Of a stretch of 50,432 bases of DNA, positions 21,421 through 29,692 are shown piece by piece. Origin of the DNA: a virus. Each line of letters starts with the position of its first letter. The stretch's first letter is position 1. Under the pieces are notes generated by a model that saw nothing but the letters and a program-made list of their open reading frames with translations, ran no database searches and was not told the DNA's origin. The stretch spans positions 1 to 50,432 of IMG/VR virus record IMGVR_UViG_3300047388_000082, one strand, 5' to 3'. The position numbers and the translations under genes are program-made.

Positions 21421-21629
21421 TACGCTCCCTTCGCGGTGTTGAAAACGGTTGACCGAACCTGGTACCCGAACAGAGCCAAGACCTGCTCGCCAATGTCCTG
21501 CGCGGTGTTGAGCTTCCCATCGCTCACGATCACGACAGGGGTTGATCCCATCACGTTAGACACGCGCAGAATGGTGTCTTGGTACTCGATGAAATCGTTG
21601 AGGGTTGCGGTTGCAAGCTCGATGGACAT
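21420..21629 (-). CDS. Hypothetical protein, 69 aa
   Basis: The ATG at 21629 follows AGGAGGG; the TAA overlaps the next gene's ATG. It has alternating beta strands (TILRVSNVMGSTPVVIVSDG) and a final helix. No motif is recognised. Confidence 0.65.
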   Translation of the reverse strand: MSIELATATLNDFIEYQDTILRVSNVMGSTPVVIVSDGKLNTAQDIGEQVLALFGYQVRSTVFNTAKGA

Positions 21630-21751
21630 AGCTATCCCTCCTAGGGATGTGTGGTTGAAAGGGAGCACGGGTTGGAGACGCTGCGTCTAAAGCGTGGATG
21701 GCCCGTGCAAGGCCGAAGGCCGCGACTGTGAGCGCACCTCCGACCGTGTGA

Positions 21752-22252
21752 CTAGCGGTACTCGCCGATCAGGTCGATCGCGTCGCCGCGAGTCTCAACC
21801 GTCTCGTCGCCGATCTGGATGGTGACGAAGATCTCTTCGTCAAGATCCTGTGCGATCTGGATGAGCGCACCGAGCTGGCGAGGAGTGATGTACGCCTCAA
21901 CATCGGCCACCTTGACAGCAGCTTTGGCCTCAGTCAGCTTCGCTGCCTGCTCCGTGAGCGCCTTGGCCTGCTCCAGGAGAGCCTGCACGTCATCGTCGAC
22001 GCGAGGCACCGTGGTCGATGCCCGAGTTGCACTCACCTTCGGTGCGCCTAGACCTTCGACAGCCGGCCCAAACATGGTGCAGTAGAGGTTGAACTTGGAC
22101 TTCGAGTTCAGCGGCTCGAACTCGCTCCACAACTCCTGAACAGGAGCGAGGCCCGACTTGGCAGACGCCGAAGCGAACTGCTTGAAACCAGCCTTCATTC
22201 CGTCTTCGACGGCCGTGAGGACGTGGGACGGGGTGCGGGTGATGCTGGACAC
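21752..22252 (-). CDS. Hypothetical protein with coiled-coil linker, 166 aa
   Basis: The GTG follows AAAGGAGGAAG. The N-terminal helix-rich part (VLTAVEDGMKAGFKQFASAS) is followed by an Ala/Leu-rich coiled coil (VQALLEQAKALTEQAAKLTE) and a C-terminal alpha/beta part. It is one of the first genes of the left arm, so probably early-expressed. Function unknown. Confidence 0.7.
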   Translation of the reverse strand: MSSITRTPSHVLTAVEDGMKAGFKQFASASAKSGLAPVQELWSEFEPLNSKSKFNLYCTMFGPAVEGLGAPKVSATRASTTVPRVDDDVQALLEQAKALTEQAAKLTEAKAAVKVADVEAYITPRQLGALIQIAQDLDEEIFVTIQIGDETVETRGDAIDLIGEYR

Positions 22253-22319
22253 AACTTCCTCCTTTGGAGGTACAGCCTGTTGCTTGTGGTCGGCACAAGC
22301 ACCGTTCAGTGCGACTCCC

Positions 22320-22562
22320 TTACAGGGAGAGACAGGACAGGCAGCGATTGACTCGCCGACCGTCCCTCGAAACTGTCACAACGGTGGAACCGTCCTGGGG
22401 GCACGTGGCCCGACCAGCCGAGCGCGTCATCCACACCTTGGGCTCGTTAGATGCCCGAGGGTGCATGGGATCTTCGATCCGGTAGAAGCGCGGTGAAGCG
22501 AACTCGCAGTCAAGCTCGGCGACACGAGGAGTGCCGACGCCTTGCATCCTGATTCTGGGCAC
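22320..22562 (-). CDS. Hypothetical protein, 80 aa, first gene of the left arm
   Basis: A GTG at 22562 is preceded by AAGGGAG. The product (MPRIRMQGVGTPRVAELDCE onward) ends TVVTVSRDGRRVNRCLSCLSL, with an upstream Cys (ATCPQDG), suggesting a zinc ribbon. It starts 30 bases past the T-loop hairpin of the candidate structured RNA, so that RNA would lie in its leader or be processed from it. Confidence 0.6.
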   Translation of the reverse strand: MPRIRMQGVGTPRVAELDCEFASPRFYRIEDPMHPRASNEPKVWMTRSAGRATCPQDGSTVVTVSRDGRRVNRCLSCLSL

Positions 22563-22590
22563 AGTGCTCCCTTCGTCGTGGGTGGGTGGA

Positions 22591-23210
22591 AGCAGACGGG
22601 AGGGAATCGAACCCTCACACTTTCGCTCCAGCCGTCCGCATTGAGGCTCGTACTCGGGCGGGGATACCATCCCCCCGCATGTAGCCGCTTTTCTGATCGG
22701 GGCGCCCTTACACCTTCGGTGTAGAGCTGCACTTGCCGACCCTTGGCCCCGCCGTGTCTGGGGCATCGTGCGTCTACGCGGTTCGCCTTGCGTGCTCGTC
22801 CGTTGCGTGTGGATCTCTCGTCGATGCCATCACAGCTTTGCTGTGTCAACGCCTCCACCTAGTCACATCACGTAGTCACTACGTGACCCCGGTTACAGGG
22901 CACTCCAGCACGGTCGTTACACCGAAGGTGTGTGAGCCTGATCTGCCTGCGGGCCAGCATCTTGACCATGCGAGTGATCGCATAGCTTCGCCACGCCTCT
23001 GGACAGGGGCCATATCCACGCCAGGGGGTTTCACCCAAGCGGGTGAGCAGTTGAGCGACTGCTCGGGTTGGCGCACTCGTCGCCTGGCACGCTCATGCCT
23101 GATGACTGCGCTGCCTGTGACCGCACCATGCGGGGGTCACGTGAAGCGTTATGCCGGGTGGCCCGTCAGTAGCGGGTGACTCGGCACCGGACTGCTCCGG
23201 CCGACACAAC
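22591..23210 (-). ncRNA. Candidate large structured RNA, about 620 nt, hairpin-dense
   Basis: No open frame here has coding character. I count at least ten near-perfect hairpins: T-loop stem 22591-22634, 22658-22678, 22709-22723, 22831-22845, 22868-22886 (8 bp), 22919-22931, 23032-23045, 23045-23064, 23117-23140 and 23187-23200. Read on the minus strand the loops and joints are A-rich (GAAA, AAA, GAA), as in real folded RNA. The 3' end is a minihelix: GCGGACGG pairs CCGTCTGC, stacked without a gap on a GAGGG/CCCTC stem with loop TTCGATT, the geometry of a tRNA acceptor-T arm. GOLLD or ROOL-type phage RNAs are the nearest known concept; I cannot match a family. Confidence 0.5.
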
Positions 23211-23307
23211 TTAGGGATGCCCGGCAGGAATGTCAAGCGAAATCTTCAAATCGTCTCGCAAACCCGCATGGTTGAGCCAAATATCCGTCCCGATATCTCG
23301 CATTAGC

Positions 23308-23752
23308 GTGCATGACCCAGGTGCATGACCGGCGCGTCACGGGCACTTGCAGGTCAGTCGTGAAACGACCGCGAGCTCGGGCAGGGCTGCGAGGGGTGGA
23401 ACCCCGGTGAGCGCATGCTGGCGGGCGCTGACGTAGGCAAGGTGCGCGCAAGGCGCCCATACGCGAGAGGCGAAAATGGGCCGGAAATGGGCTTCCAAAA
23501 GGGGTCGAAATGGGCTCGATAAACTCGTCGCCGTTTATGCCGTAACGGTGCAACCATGTTTATCGTGTTAAGCCGCATTTCCCTAGTGTTGATGCGGCAT
23601 AGCGGTGCAGTAGGGCAGGCTAGCGCCGCACCAGGGCTGGCATGGGTGGGGGTGTGCATGATGCGGGGTCACATGCGCCGCACTAGTGGGTGCATGTGGG
23701 TGTGTATGTGAGGGCTACGCCCTATGCATGCGCGCCCATATGTATGTGCATG
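23308..23752 (+). repeat. GTGCATG repeats, five copies
   Basis: GTGCATG occurs at 23308, 23321, 23654, 23690 and 23746 on the plus strand, the first two within longer GTGCATGACC units 13 bp apart. Clustered direct repeats in the only large non-coding region fit iterons or operator sites. Confidence 0.5.
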
Positions 23753-23771
23753 TAACGCGCATGGAATGGGC
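23472..23771 (+). repeat. GAAATGGGC-type repeats
   Basis: GAAAATGGGC (23472-23481), GAAATGGGC (23484-23492) and GAAATGGGC (23507-23515) lie close together, and a degenerate GAATGGGC is at 23764-23771. All share one orientation. Iteron-like. Confidence 0.45.
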
Positions 23772-23965
23772 GATTGAGGCGATTGTATGCAGAGTGTGTG
23801 AGTATGCCTCTATGAGGCATCATCTGGCTCGTCTGCCCTCATAAGGGGAAAACGTTAAGCCCCGTTTAGGGGTACTAAGTGTGAGTGTGTGAGACACCAT
23901 CTACATCAAATGTCCCCTCATGAAGGGTCTCGATATAGCAAAATTAGACCTCTGTAGTTCTTCTG

Positions 23966-23985
23966 TACTTAAGTACTTAGTACTA
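23966..23985. promoter_or_regulatory. Overlapping palindromes, operator candidate
   Basis: GTACTTAAGTAC is a perfect 12-bp palindrome and overlaps AAGTACTT and a second AGTACT. Dyad sites in an AT-rich divergent intergenic region are typical repressor-binding places. Confidence 0.4.
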
Positions 23986-24085
23986 CGAACGTTCTGACCC
24001 CTCTACAAGAATGACTATAGGAGCCAAATCCCTCCAGAGGGGGAAGAACTTCGGCGCTGGGACCAGAAATAGCGTTACAAAACCA

Positions 24086-24124
24086 CCTCTACTTGCCTTG
24101 TTATAGGTAGAGGCCCATTTTTGG
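24086..24124 (+). terminator. Terminator or attenuator hairpin in the right-arm leader
   Basis: CCTCTAC (24086-24092) pairs GTAGAGG (24107-24113) across a 14-base loop, followed by ATTTTT. It lies about 245 bp before the first right-arm gene, so it may attenuate rightward transcription. Confidence 0.5.
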
Positions 24125-24368
24125 GACTCCCTACTTCGGGGAGGCACCGCTAAGGAGCAATCAGCCAGCGGTCTCCCTCCCCTACCACCTTGCGACGCTA
24201 GAGCTCGAGCGGCGCGAGACCGGATGAAGCCCCTGGGCTCTTGTGTAGAGAAGGTTGTCTGCGAACAGCTGGACCGTTTAGCGGCGGTTTGGTCTGCGTC
24301 AAAGACTTCCTCCCTCGCTCTTGAGTCTGGGGGCCTCTCGCCGGCTTTACACCCAATTTGGAGGTGAC

Positions 24369-24683
24369 ATGGCGAAGTTTGAACAGGGGATCGTGGTCCT
24401 GCACGCACCTCTGGGCCATGTGAACCAGACGGTCAACGTTACGGCCGCTCCCCTCAACGCTCTACCAGCACTAGATCGCATCCGCCGGGTGGTAATCCGG
24501 ACGGTTGACCAGCCAATCTGCTGGCGGGACGACGGTACTGCACCCACGAACACCACGGGGATGTACCTAGCCGCCGGGGACACGTTGGTCTACGACGGAA
24601 CCCGCGCCGATCAGCTCCAACTCATCCGCGCAATCACTGCCACTACCGACGCTGACGTTCGGTTGGCCTACTTCGGAGTCTAG
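24369..24683 (+). CDS. Hypothetical virion-arm protein, 104 aa
   Basis: This is the first gene of the right arm; its ATG follows GGAGGTGAC. It has beta-rich segments (GIVVLHAPLGHVNQTVNVTA) and ends RLAYFGV with the stop codon inside an AGTCTAG. It is probably a small structural or decoration protein, judged from the following surface-protein genes. No family is recognised. Confidence 0.65.
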   Translation: MAKFEQGIVVLHAPLGHVNQTVNVTAAPLNALPALDRIRRVVIRTVDQPICWRDDGTAPTNTTGMYLAAGDTLVYDGTRADQLQLIRAITATTDADVRLAYFGV

Positions 24684-24692
24684 AAAGGAACC

Positions 24693-25133
24693 ATGACCGA
24701 AATCAAAGACAGTCTAGGGCTCAAGGGTGAGATCACCCTGACCCTGCGCGGACCGGACGGCAAGCTCAAGCAGGTCGTCAAGGCCAATACGGTCACTTCC
24801 GCAGGCAAGGCCGGCGCAGCTGACCAGATCCTCGCTTCTCCCACCCTGGCTAAGCCGGGTTGGATGGCGGTTGGTACTGGCTCGCCCGCAGCGACCCTCC
24901 TCGGGACCGAGATCGACCGCAACGCGCTCACTTCCAAGACTAGGAGCACGAACGTTGTGACCTTCGTCGGGGACTGGGCAGCGGGAGACGCTACTGGCGC
25001 CATTACGGAGGCTGGAGTCTTCGATGTGGTCACCGCCAACACCGTCAACATGTGGCTCAGCGCCTCCTTCGCCGTGATCAACAAGGGCGCGTCCGACACG
25101 CTGAACATCAGCTGGACGCTGACCTTCCCGTAG
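24693..25133 (+). CDS. Putative structural protein, 146 aa
   Basis: The ATG follows AAAGGAACC. The sequence begins MTEIKDSLGLKGEITLTLRG and is beta-rich with Gly/Thr/Ala-rich turns (GWMAVGTGSPAATLLGTEID), as in small phage tail or fibre-associated proteins that start with a strand pair and a conserved VGTG segment. It is the first of three surface-type genes. Exact role unknown. Confidence 0.6.
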   Translation: MTEIKDSLGLKGEITLTLRGPDGKLKQVVKANTVTSAGKAGAADQILASPTLAKPGWMAVGTGSPAATLLGTEIDRNALTSKTRSTNVVTFVGDWAAGDATGAITEAGVFDVVTANTVNMWLSASFAVINKGASDTLNISWTLTFP

Positions 25134-25136
25134 GCC

Positions 25137-25739
25137 ATGGCGGGCGAAACCCAGAACTACCACGAGACTCGAGACCCGTTCTTCCAGTCGACCGACTTCT
25201 CCTCGGTATCGCCGCTCACCACGTCGATCAGCCTGGTACCGATCCTCCGAGTCCCCGCTACGAGCCTGATGTTCCCGATTGGCTACTGGTTGAAGCCAGG
25301 ACGGCGCTGGCAGATCCAGATGGGCCTCAAGGTCACGACCGCCGTAACACCCGGCAACTGGACCTTCGAGATCCGTCACCAGACGGGCACTCCCTCGGAC
25401 GCGGGTGGAACGATCCTCGCAACCTCGGCGGCGACGGCCTTCACTGCCTCGAAGTCGAATATCACCTGCATCCTCACCGCCGTCATCGAGACGCGCGGCG
25501 ACGCATCGACCTTCGTTCCGACCGCAACCCCGCTGTATGCGTACGGCCAGTTCAGCGCGGACGGTACTGGCGCGATCGTCACGTCACCGGGTAACCCGAT
25601 CATGATTCCGGCTTCATCTGCAGCAGCAGTCAACGTCGACGGAACACTCGCCGGGTCTATCCACATCGATGCGAAGCGGTCTGGTTCCACTGCAGAGACG
25701 GTCGTTGTCCAGGACTTGCAAGTCAGCGCACTGACCTAG
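25137..25739 (+). CDS. Putative beta-sandwich surface protein, 200 aa
   Basis: It starts at an ATG four bases past the previous stop. Predominantly beta composition with Thr/Ser/Ala-rich strands (RRWQIQMGLKVTTAVTPGNW, NITCILTAVIETRG) suggests a jelly-roll or carbohydrate-binding-like fold. It sits between a fibre-type protein and a repeat adhesin. No named domain is recognised. Confidence 0.6.
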   Translation: MAGETQNYHETRDPFFQSTDFSSVSPLTTSISLVPILRVPATSLMFPIGYWLKPGRRWQIQMGLKVTTAVTPGNWTFEIRHQTGTPSDAGGTILATSAATAFTASKSNITCILTAVIETRGDASTFVPTATPLYAYGQFSADGTGAIVTSPGNPIMIPASSAAAVNVDGTLAGSIHIDAKRSGSTAETVVVQDLQVSALT

Positions 25740-25750
25740 GACTCGCCGAT

Positions 25751-27502
25751 ATGGCGATTACGAACGTCCAGCACCCCTCGTTCTCAACCACCTCTCCCTG
25801 CGCCGTTCCAATCGCATCTACAGCAGCAGGCAACGTGCTTACCGCCGACGTGTACTGGAACAGCGCCACCCTCACGATGGCGGTTTCAGACAACAAAGGG
25901 AACACCTGGACACCGCTTGGGAGCCCGAAGGTAGGCAGTGGCGCACTTGCCTCATGGAGCTTGCAGTCATTCGTCTGTCTTGCTCCAGCGGCAGCAACCA
26001 CGACCGTAACTGCAACCGAGAGCGCATCCGGCACCAACAACACCGCAATGGTCGTCCGCGAGTGGACGGGATTCGTCTCAACGAAATCAGTTGACGGTTC
26101 TCCGGTCTACACAAATGTGAACGGAGCGGCGCCAACAGCAGGGCCATTCTCCACGTCGATCCCGACCGCCCTGATCGTTGCCGCCGACCTGACTGCAAAC
26201 AGCATGACCGCGATCATGTCCGCCCCATTCACCGACCAGAGTGGCGCGAGCGGCGACCCTGCCTGGGGCTCCAACTCCTACGGGTTCGAGGTTGTGTCAG
26301 TCACACAGTCTGGAATCTCGGCCACGTTCCACTGCGTTTCCGGAGACAACATCACGTCGATCTACGCGATCGGTGATGGTGGTAGTGCTGCACCTTCGCC
26401 CCCTCAGAAGTTTCGACCGCTGATGCTGGGTCTGACGATGATGTCACCCGCTGTGCGGTCTGGGCTCTGGCTTCCGGCGACACTGCAGTACGGCGGTCTC
26501 GTCGCAGGTACAGCCTGGACGAACCCGCTCTCGGACTCGATCACCATGACGGACGCAATTATCAACAATGTCGGGTTGAAGAAGTCGGACTCTGAGACGC
26601 TCACGGACTCGTTCGCCCGTACATGGGTGGCGTTCAAGACCTTTGCGGACTCGACCACGCTGACCGATGCCATCATCAAGAACTTCGGCAAGGTTCAGGC
26701 GGATACAGAGACCCTGACGGACTCGATCGTCAAGAACGTAGCCTCCAAACGGGCTGACTCGATCACCATGACCGACACACTGGCTAAGAACTTCGGCCTG
26801 AGTCGGGGCGATTCGGTCACCTGCACAGACTCACTTGGTCATACCTGGGTGATTGCCCGGTCTTTCTCGGACTCGATCACCGCAACGGATGCCATCGGCA
26901 ACAACGTGAGTCTAGGCAAGGCGGATACGGTCACCCTGACCGACCTCCTTACCACGACCTCCGGGAAGCAGATCCTCCTCTCGGACACCATCTCCCTCAC
27001 CGACGCGATCGTGAAGAACATCGGGTCAGTAAGGGCAGACACCGTGTCCCTGGCGGACGTCTTCTCCCGCTCGGCTGTCTTCCAGCGGTCGCTGACGGAC
27101 ACCGTGACCATGAGCGATGCCCTTGCTAAGGCGATGGGGATCAGCAAGACCGATTCGGTCTCCCTCACCGATGCGCTCGGCAAGGGCACTGGCAAGGTTG
27201 TAGCGGACTCGACGACCCTCACCGACGCAGTTGCGAAGGCTGTTGGGCTCACCAAGTCCGATTCCGTGACCATCACGGAGGCTCTCGCCAAGAATGCGGC
27301 CCACAAGCTGGCCGACGCAGTAACCCTTACCGACGTTGCGACACCAGTTCTGTCGGGGGCTGGCAACAACTGGACCCTGAATCTGGCTGATGCCATCACC
27401 CTGGCGGATGCCCTGACCCGCACCCTCTCTAACCAGGGGGCCGGCACAGGCACCACTGGACGAGCTCGCAACATCTTCCTCTCCCGTTTCGGGATCTACT
27501 AG
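25751..27502 (+). CDS. Repeat-containing adhesin-like protein, 583 aa
   Basis: Residues 1-220 are beta-rich (NVQHPSFSTTSPCAVPIAST, later TMAVSDNKGNTW), like an Ig/lectin-like head. Residues about 260-565 hold some 16 tandem repeats of roughly 18-23 residues built on Asp-Ser-x-Thr-x-Thr-Asp-Ala (DSITMTDAI, DTVTLTDLL, DAITLADAL). Such repeats form extended stalks. It is likely a receptor-binding or virion surface fibre. One AGTCTAG (NNVSLGKAD) sits inside the repeats. The long opposite-strand frames here are shadows of the repeat. Confidence 0.7.
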   Translation: MAITNVQHPSFSTTSPCAVPIASTAAGNVLTADVYWNSATLTMAVSDNKGNTWTPLGSPKVGSGALASWSLQSFVCLAPAAATTTVTATESASGTNNTAMVVREWTGFVSTKSVDGSPVYTNVNGAAPTAGPFSTSIPTALIVAADLTANSMTAIMSAPFTDQSGASGDPAWGSNSYGFEVVSVTQSGISATFHCVSGDNITSIYAIGDGGSAAPSPPQKFRPLMLGLTMMSPAVRSGLWLPATLQYGGLVAGTAWTNPLSDSITMTDAIINNVGLKKSDSETLTDSFARTWVAFKTFADSTTLTDAIIKNFGKVQADTETLTDSIVKNVASKRADSITMTDTLAKNFGLSRGDSVTCTDSLGHTWVIARSFSDSITATDAIGNNVSLGKADTVTLTDLLTTTSGKQILLSDTISLTDAIVKNIGSVRADTVSLADVFSRSAVFQRSLTDTVTMSDALAKAMGISKTDSVSLTDALGKGTGKVVADSTTLTDAVAKAVGLTKSDSVTITEALAKNAAHKLADAVTLTDVATPVLSGAGNNWTLNLADAITLADALTRTLSNQGAGTGTTGRARNIFLSRFGIY

Positions 27503-27513
27503 AAGGAGCGCCT

Positions 27514-27699
27514 ATGCCTAGTCCGTACAAGAGTGTTCCCGGCGACCAGACCCGGAACGCAGACGGGGCAGAGATCCACACCGTCACGGCCGCTACTGCC
27601 ACAGTTGGCGGCGGTCAGGCGGCACTCGCCACCGTTGCTGGCTACATCATCATCGAGGTCGCTGGGGTGCCGAAGAAGGTTCCCTACTTCAACGTCTGA
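27514..27699 (+). CDS. Small hypothetical protein, 61 aa
   Basis: The ATG follows AAGGAGCG. The product (MPSPYKSVPGDQTRNADGAE and on to VAGVPKKVPYFNV) is beta-rich with a Gly/Ala middle. It overlaps the next gene by TGATG. It is possibly a small virion component. No family is recognised. Confidence 0.6.
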   Translation: MPSPYKSVPGDQTRNADGAEIHTVTAATATVGGGQAALATVAGYIIIEVAGVPKKVPYFNV

Positions 27700-27863
27700 T
27701 GGCGAACGCAATCATCAAGGGCGGTACGCGCTCACGGGTGCGTACCGTCCGGCAGGCCCACAAGAAGTGGCACTGTGAATGCGGGCTCGAGCTGAACCGC
27801 TTCACAACGCATCCCGGTTATCGCGGCAAGTGCGATGACTGTGGAAGAAAGCGGCCCACCTGA
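27699..27863 (+). CDS. Basic zinc-ribbon protein, 54 aa
   Basis: The ATG overlaps the previous TGA. The basic N terminus (TRSRVRTVRQAHKKW) leads to CECG and CDDCG, a zinc ribbon. It likely binds nucleic acid; it may assist packaging, since terminase follows. That role is inference only. Confidence 0.6.
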   Translation: MANAIIKGGTRSRVRTVRQAHKKWHCECGLELNRFTTHPGYRGKCDDCGRKRPT

Positions 27864-28021
27864 TGGACTGGTCTGGGCTCTACCTCGAGTGCGACAAGTG
27901 CCAGGGTCAGTACATCAAGGGCACACCGCACATCTGCAACATCAACGACCGAAGCGTCGCTGAACTTGCTCTGGAGCACTACCTAATTGGTCGAGGAGGT
28001 TTCACCATTGAGCACCACTGA
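27863..28021 (+). CDS. Hypothetical protein, 52 aa, Cys pairs
   Basis: The ATG overlaps the previous TGA by one base. It contains CDKC then PHIC and His residues at the end, a possible metal site, and a helix (RSVAELALEHYL). It overlaps the next gene start. Function unknown. Confidence 0.55.
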   Translation: MDWSGLYLECDKCQGQYIKGTPHICNINDRSVAELALEHYLIGRGGFTIEHH

Positions 28022-28178
28022 TTACGTGACTGAGATGGCTCCTGGATACACCGTCGACAGCAGGTCGATCTCACCAGGTCAACTCTTCGTGGACTACAAG
28101 GGCGAGTTGAGTGTTGCGATCAAGGTCGACTCTCGCGGAATGGTCTACCACTACCGCAAGGCCAAGGACACAGACTAA
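28008..28178 (+). CDS. Hypothetical protein, 56 aa
   Basis: The TTG at 28008 is placed eight bases after AGGAGG. The sequence begins MSTTDYVTEMAPGYTVDSRS and contains beta-strand pairs (LSVAIKVDSRGMVYHY). It precedes the terminase gene by 20 bases. No family is recognised. Confidence 0.55.
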   Translation: MSTTDYVTEMAPGYTVDSRSISPGQLFVDYKGELSVAIKVDSRGMVYHYRKAKDTD

Positions 28179-28198
28179 ACAACTAAGGAGAGTGATCA

Positions 28199-29692
28199 AT
28201 GCCGGGGTTCCACTACTCGGCAGGGATCACTCTCTCTGCAGACGAGATTGGGGAACGGATAGCCCCATGCGCCACCAAGTTCGCGTGGTTCATGAAGAAC
28301 GGCTACTCCCCTCACTACTGGCAGTCGCTCTTCCACTCGGGCTGGAAGGCGGATGACCCCGACCAGGGACTCTGCCGGTTCCGTCACCTAGTTGCAGGAC
28401 GCCGTGGCGGCAAAACGATGTCGGCGGCCTGGGAGCTGGCGTACTACGTGCTGCACCCGGAGGAGTTTCACTGGGATGCGCACCGCGTCAAGTCTTCGAG
28501 GCCGCTGCACGTCTGGGTCGTAACGAAAGATTTCCCGACGGGTCACCCGGCCCTAGTGTGGTTCCGCGAGGTGCTGGCAGCAGCCGGCGCTGAGCACGGA
28601 CATGAGTACCGAGAGAACAAAGGCAACCACTGGTTCGAGTTCGACAACGGTTCCTTCGTTCACTTCCGATCAGCAGAAGACCCCGAGTCTCTGCGAGGTG
28701 CGGGTAACGACATCATCTGGATGGACGAAGCCGCCTTCATCCCGAGCAAGCGTGCTTGGGAAGTAAGCAGGCCGTCCCTCTCCGACCGTCTGGGTCAGTT
28801 GTGGACTACCACGACCCCTGACGGAAAGAACTGGCTCTACAAGGAGTTCTGGAACGAACAGAAGATCCAGGACCCGAAGGAGCTCCGTGTCGAGTACCGC
28901 TCGATCGACAACCCAGCTTTCCCGCAGCAGGAGTGGGAGGACTTGCTCGTCTCCTACCATCCGATGCTGTTCCGCCAGGAGTACATGGCCGCTTTCGATT
29001 CGATGGCGGGCCGTGAGCTCCACGGCGACTGGCTCAAGTACTACCACTCGGAAGACCTTCCTCGGAACCCCGAGACGAAGCAGCTCGACCTCGACGTCTA
29101 CTTCGGGATCGACCCTGCCATCTCTCTGGCTGACGACGCCGACCGTTTCGCTATCTCGGTCATAGGCGTCACCAAGGACAAGTCACAGGCTTACCTGCTC
29201 GACCTCTTTGCCGATCGCATCTCCTTCCCGGAGCAGATCGAGAAGATCGAGGAGCTCGCCGTCCAGTGGCGCCCAATGCTCATCGGGGTCGAGGCCGTGG
29301 CTTACCAGCTCGCCCTCTCCCAGCAGGCACTTCGGATCCCCGGCTTCCTGCCGATCATCCCCATGCTGGCACCGGGCAAGAAACACATCCGGATCCTCTC
29401 GATGGCCCCCCTGTTCAGGACCGGGCGCATCAAGATCCAGAAGTCCCACTACGACTTCATCAACGAGTGGATCGACTACGACAGCACCAGGTCGAACCCA
29501 GACGATGACTGTCTAGACGCGACGGAGATCGCGCTCCGCATGGCCGGAGCCCTCCTTCCTGGTGACTTCTCCAAACAGAGTGACGAGTGGACCCCTGCCG
29601 GCTCGATGGACGAGCTCGCACGTCGCCTCGCGCCAAGGCCCATGTCCGACGAGGACTGGGGCGTAGACGAGCATCTAGGTGCCGACTTCTAG
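28199..29692 (+). CDS. terL: Terminase large subunit
   Basis: This is a 497-residue DNA-packaging motor. The ATPase domain has Walker A AGRRGGKT (66-73) and Walker B IIWMDEA (172-178), followed by the coupling TTTPDGKN. The C-terminal RNase H-like nuclease domain starts FGIDPAISLADDADR near residue 302, with later Asp (DDDCLDATE) completing the metal site. It cuts concatemers and pumps DNA through the portal. The portal gene lies 1 kb downstream and the likely small subunit after it, an arrangement seen in podovirus-like phages. Confidence 0.95.
   Translation: MPGFHYSAGITLSADEIGERIAPCATKFAWFMKNGYSPHYWQSLFHSGWKADDPDQGLCRFRHLVAGRRGGKTMSAAWELAYYVLHPEEFHWDAHRVKSSRPLHVWVVTKDFPTGHPALVWFREVLAAAGAEHGHEYRENKGNHWFEFDNGSFVHFRSAEDPESLRGAGNDIIWMDEAAFIPSKRAWEVSRPSLSDRLGQLWTTTTPDGKNWLYKEFWNEQKIQDPKELRVEYRSIDNPAFPQQEWEDLLVSYHPMLFRQEYMAAFDSMAGRELHGDWLKYYHSEDLPRNPETKQLDLDVYFGIDPAISLADDADRFAISVIGVTKDKSQAYLLDLFADRISFPEQIEKIEELAVQWRPMLIGVEAVAYQLALSQQALRIPGFLPIIPMLAPGKKHIRILSMAPLFRTGRIKIQKSHYDFINEWIDYDSTRSNPDDDCLDATEIALRMAGALLPGDFSKQSDEWTPAGSMDELARRLAPRPMSDEDWGVDEHLGADF

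Larger units (their letters stand above)
23211..24368. promoter_or_regulatory. Non-coding divergent region between the arms
   Basis: No gene is supported in this 1.16 kb. It holds GTGCATG repeats (23308-23752), AATGGGC repeats (23472-23771), a perfect ATGCCTC/GAGGCAT hairpin (23804-23820), an AT-richer block (about 23840-24120) with overlapping AGTACT palindromes, and a terminator-like hairpin at 24086-24124. Promoters for both arms must lie here or within the structured region. An origin is possible but not shown. Confidence 0.6.

Noticed and set aside
22591-22700. A normal tRNA gene on the minus strand
   Set aside because: The T arm and acceptor are present but no D arm or anticodon arm can be placed.
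22427-22858. Possible proteins across the hairpin-rich region
   Set aside because: The frames translate hairpins and a T arm into low-quality Arg/Ser/Pro sequence; only the last 80 residues ending at 22320 look real and were kept as a separate gene.
22591-23210. tmRNA
   Set aside because: No tag frame or normal tRNA-like 5' half was found.
26527-27440. CRISPR array from the regular repeats
   Set aside because: The repeats are in-frame coding repeats without constant spacers or cas genes; the Cas4-like protein belongs to a recombination pair.
25872-27474. Long minus-strand frames opposite the repeat adhesin (up to 211 residues)
   Set aside because: They mirror the GC-rich third-position pattern of the plus-strand gene and are Ser/Val/Arg-rich without motifs or ribosome sites.
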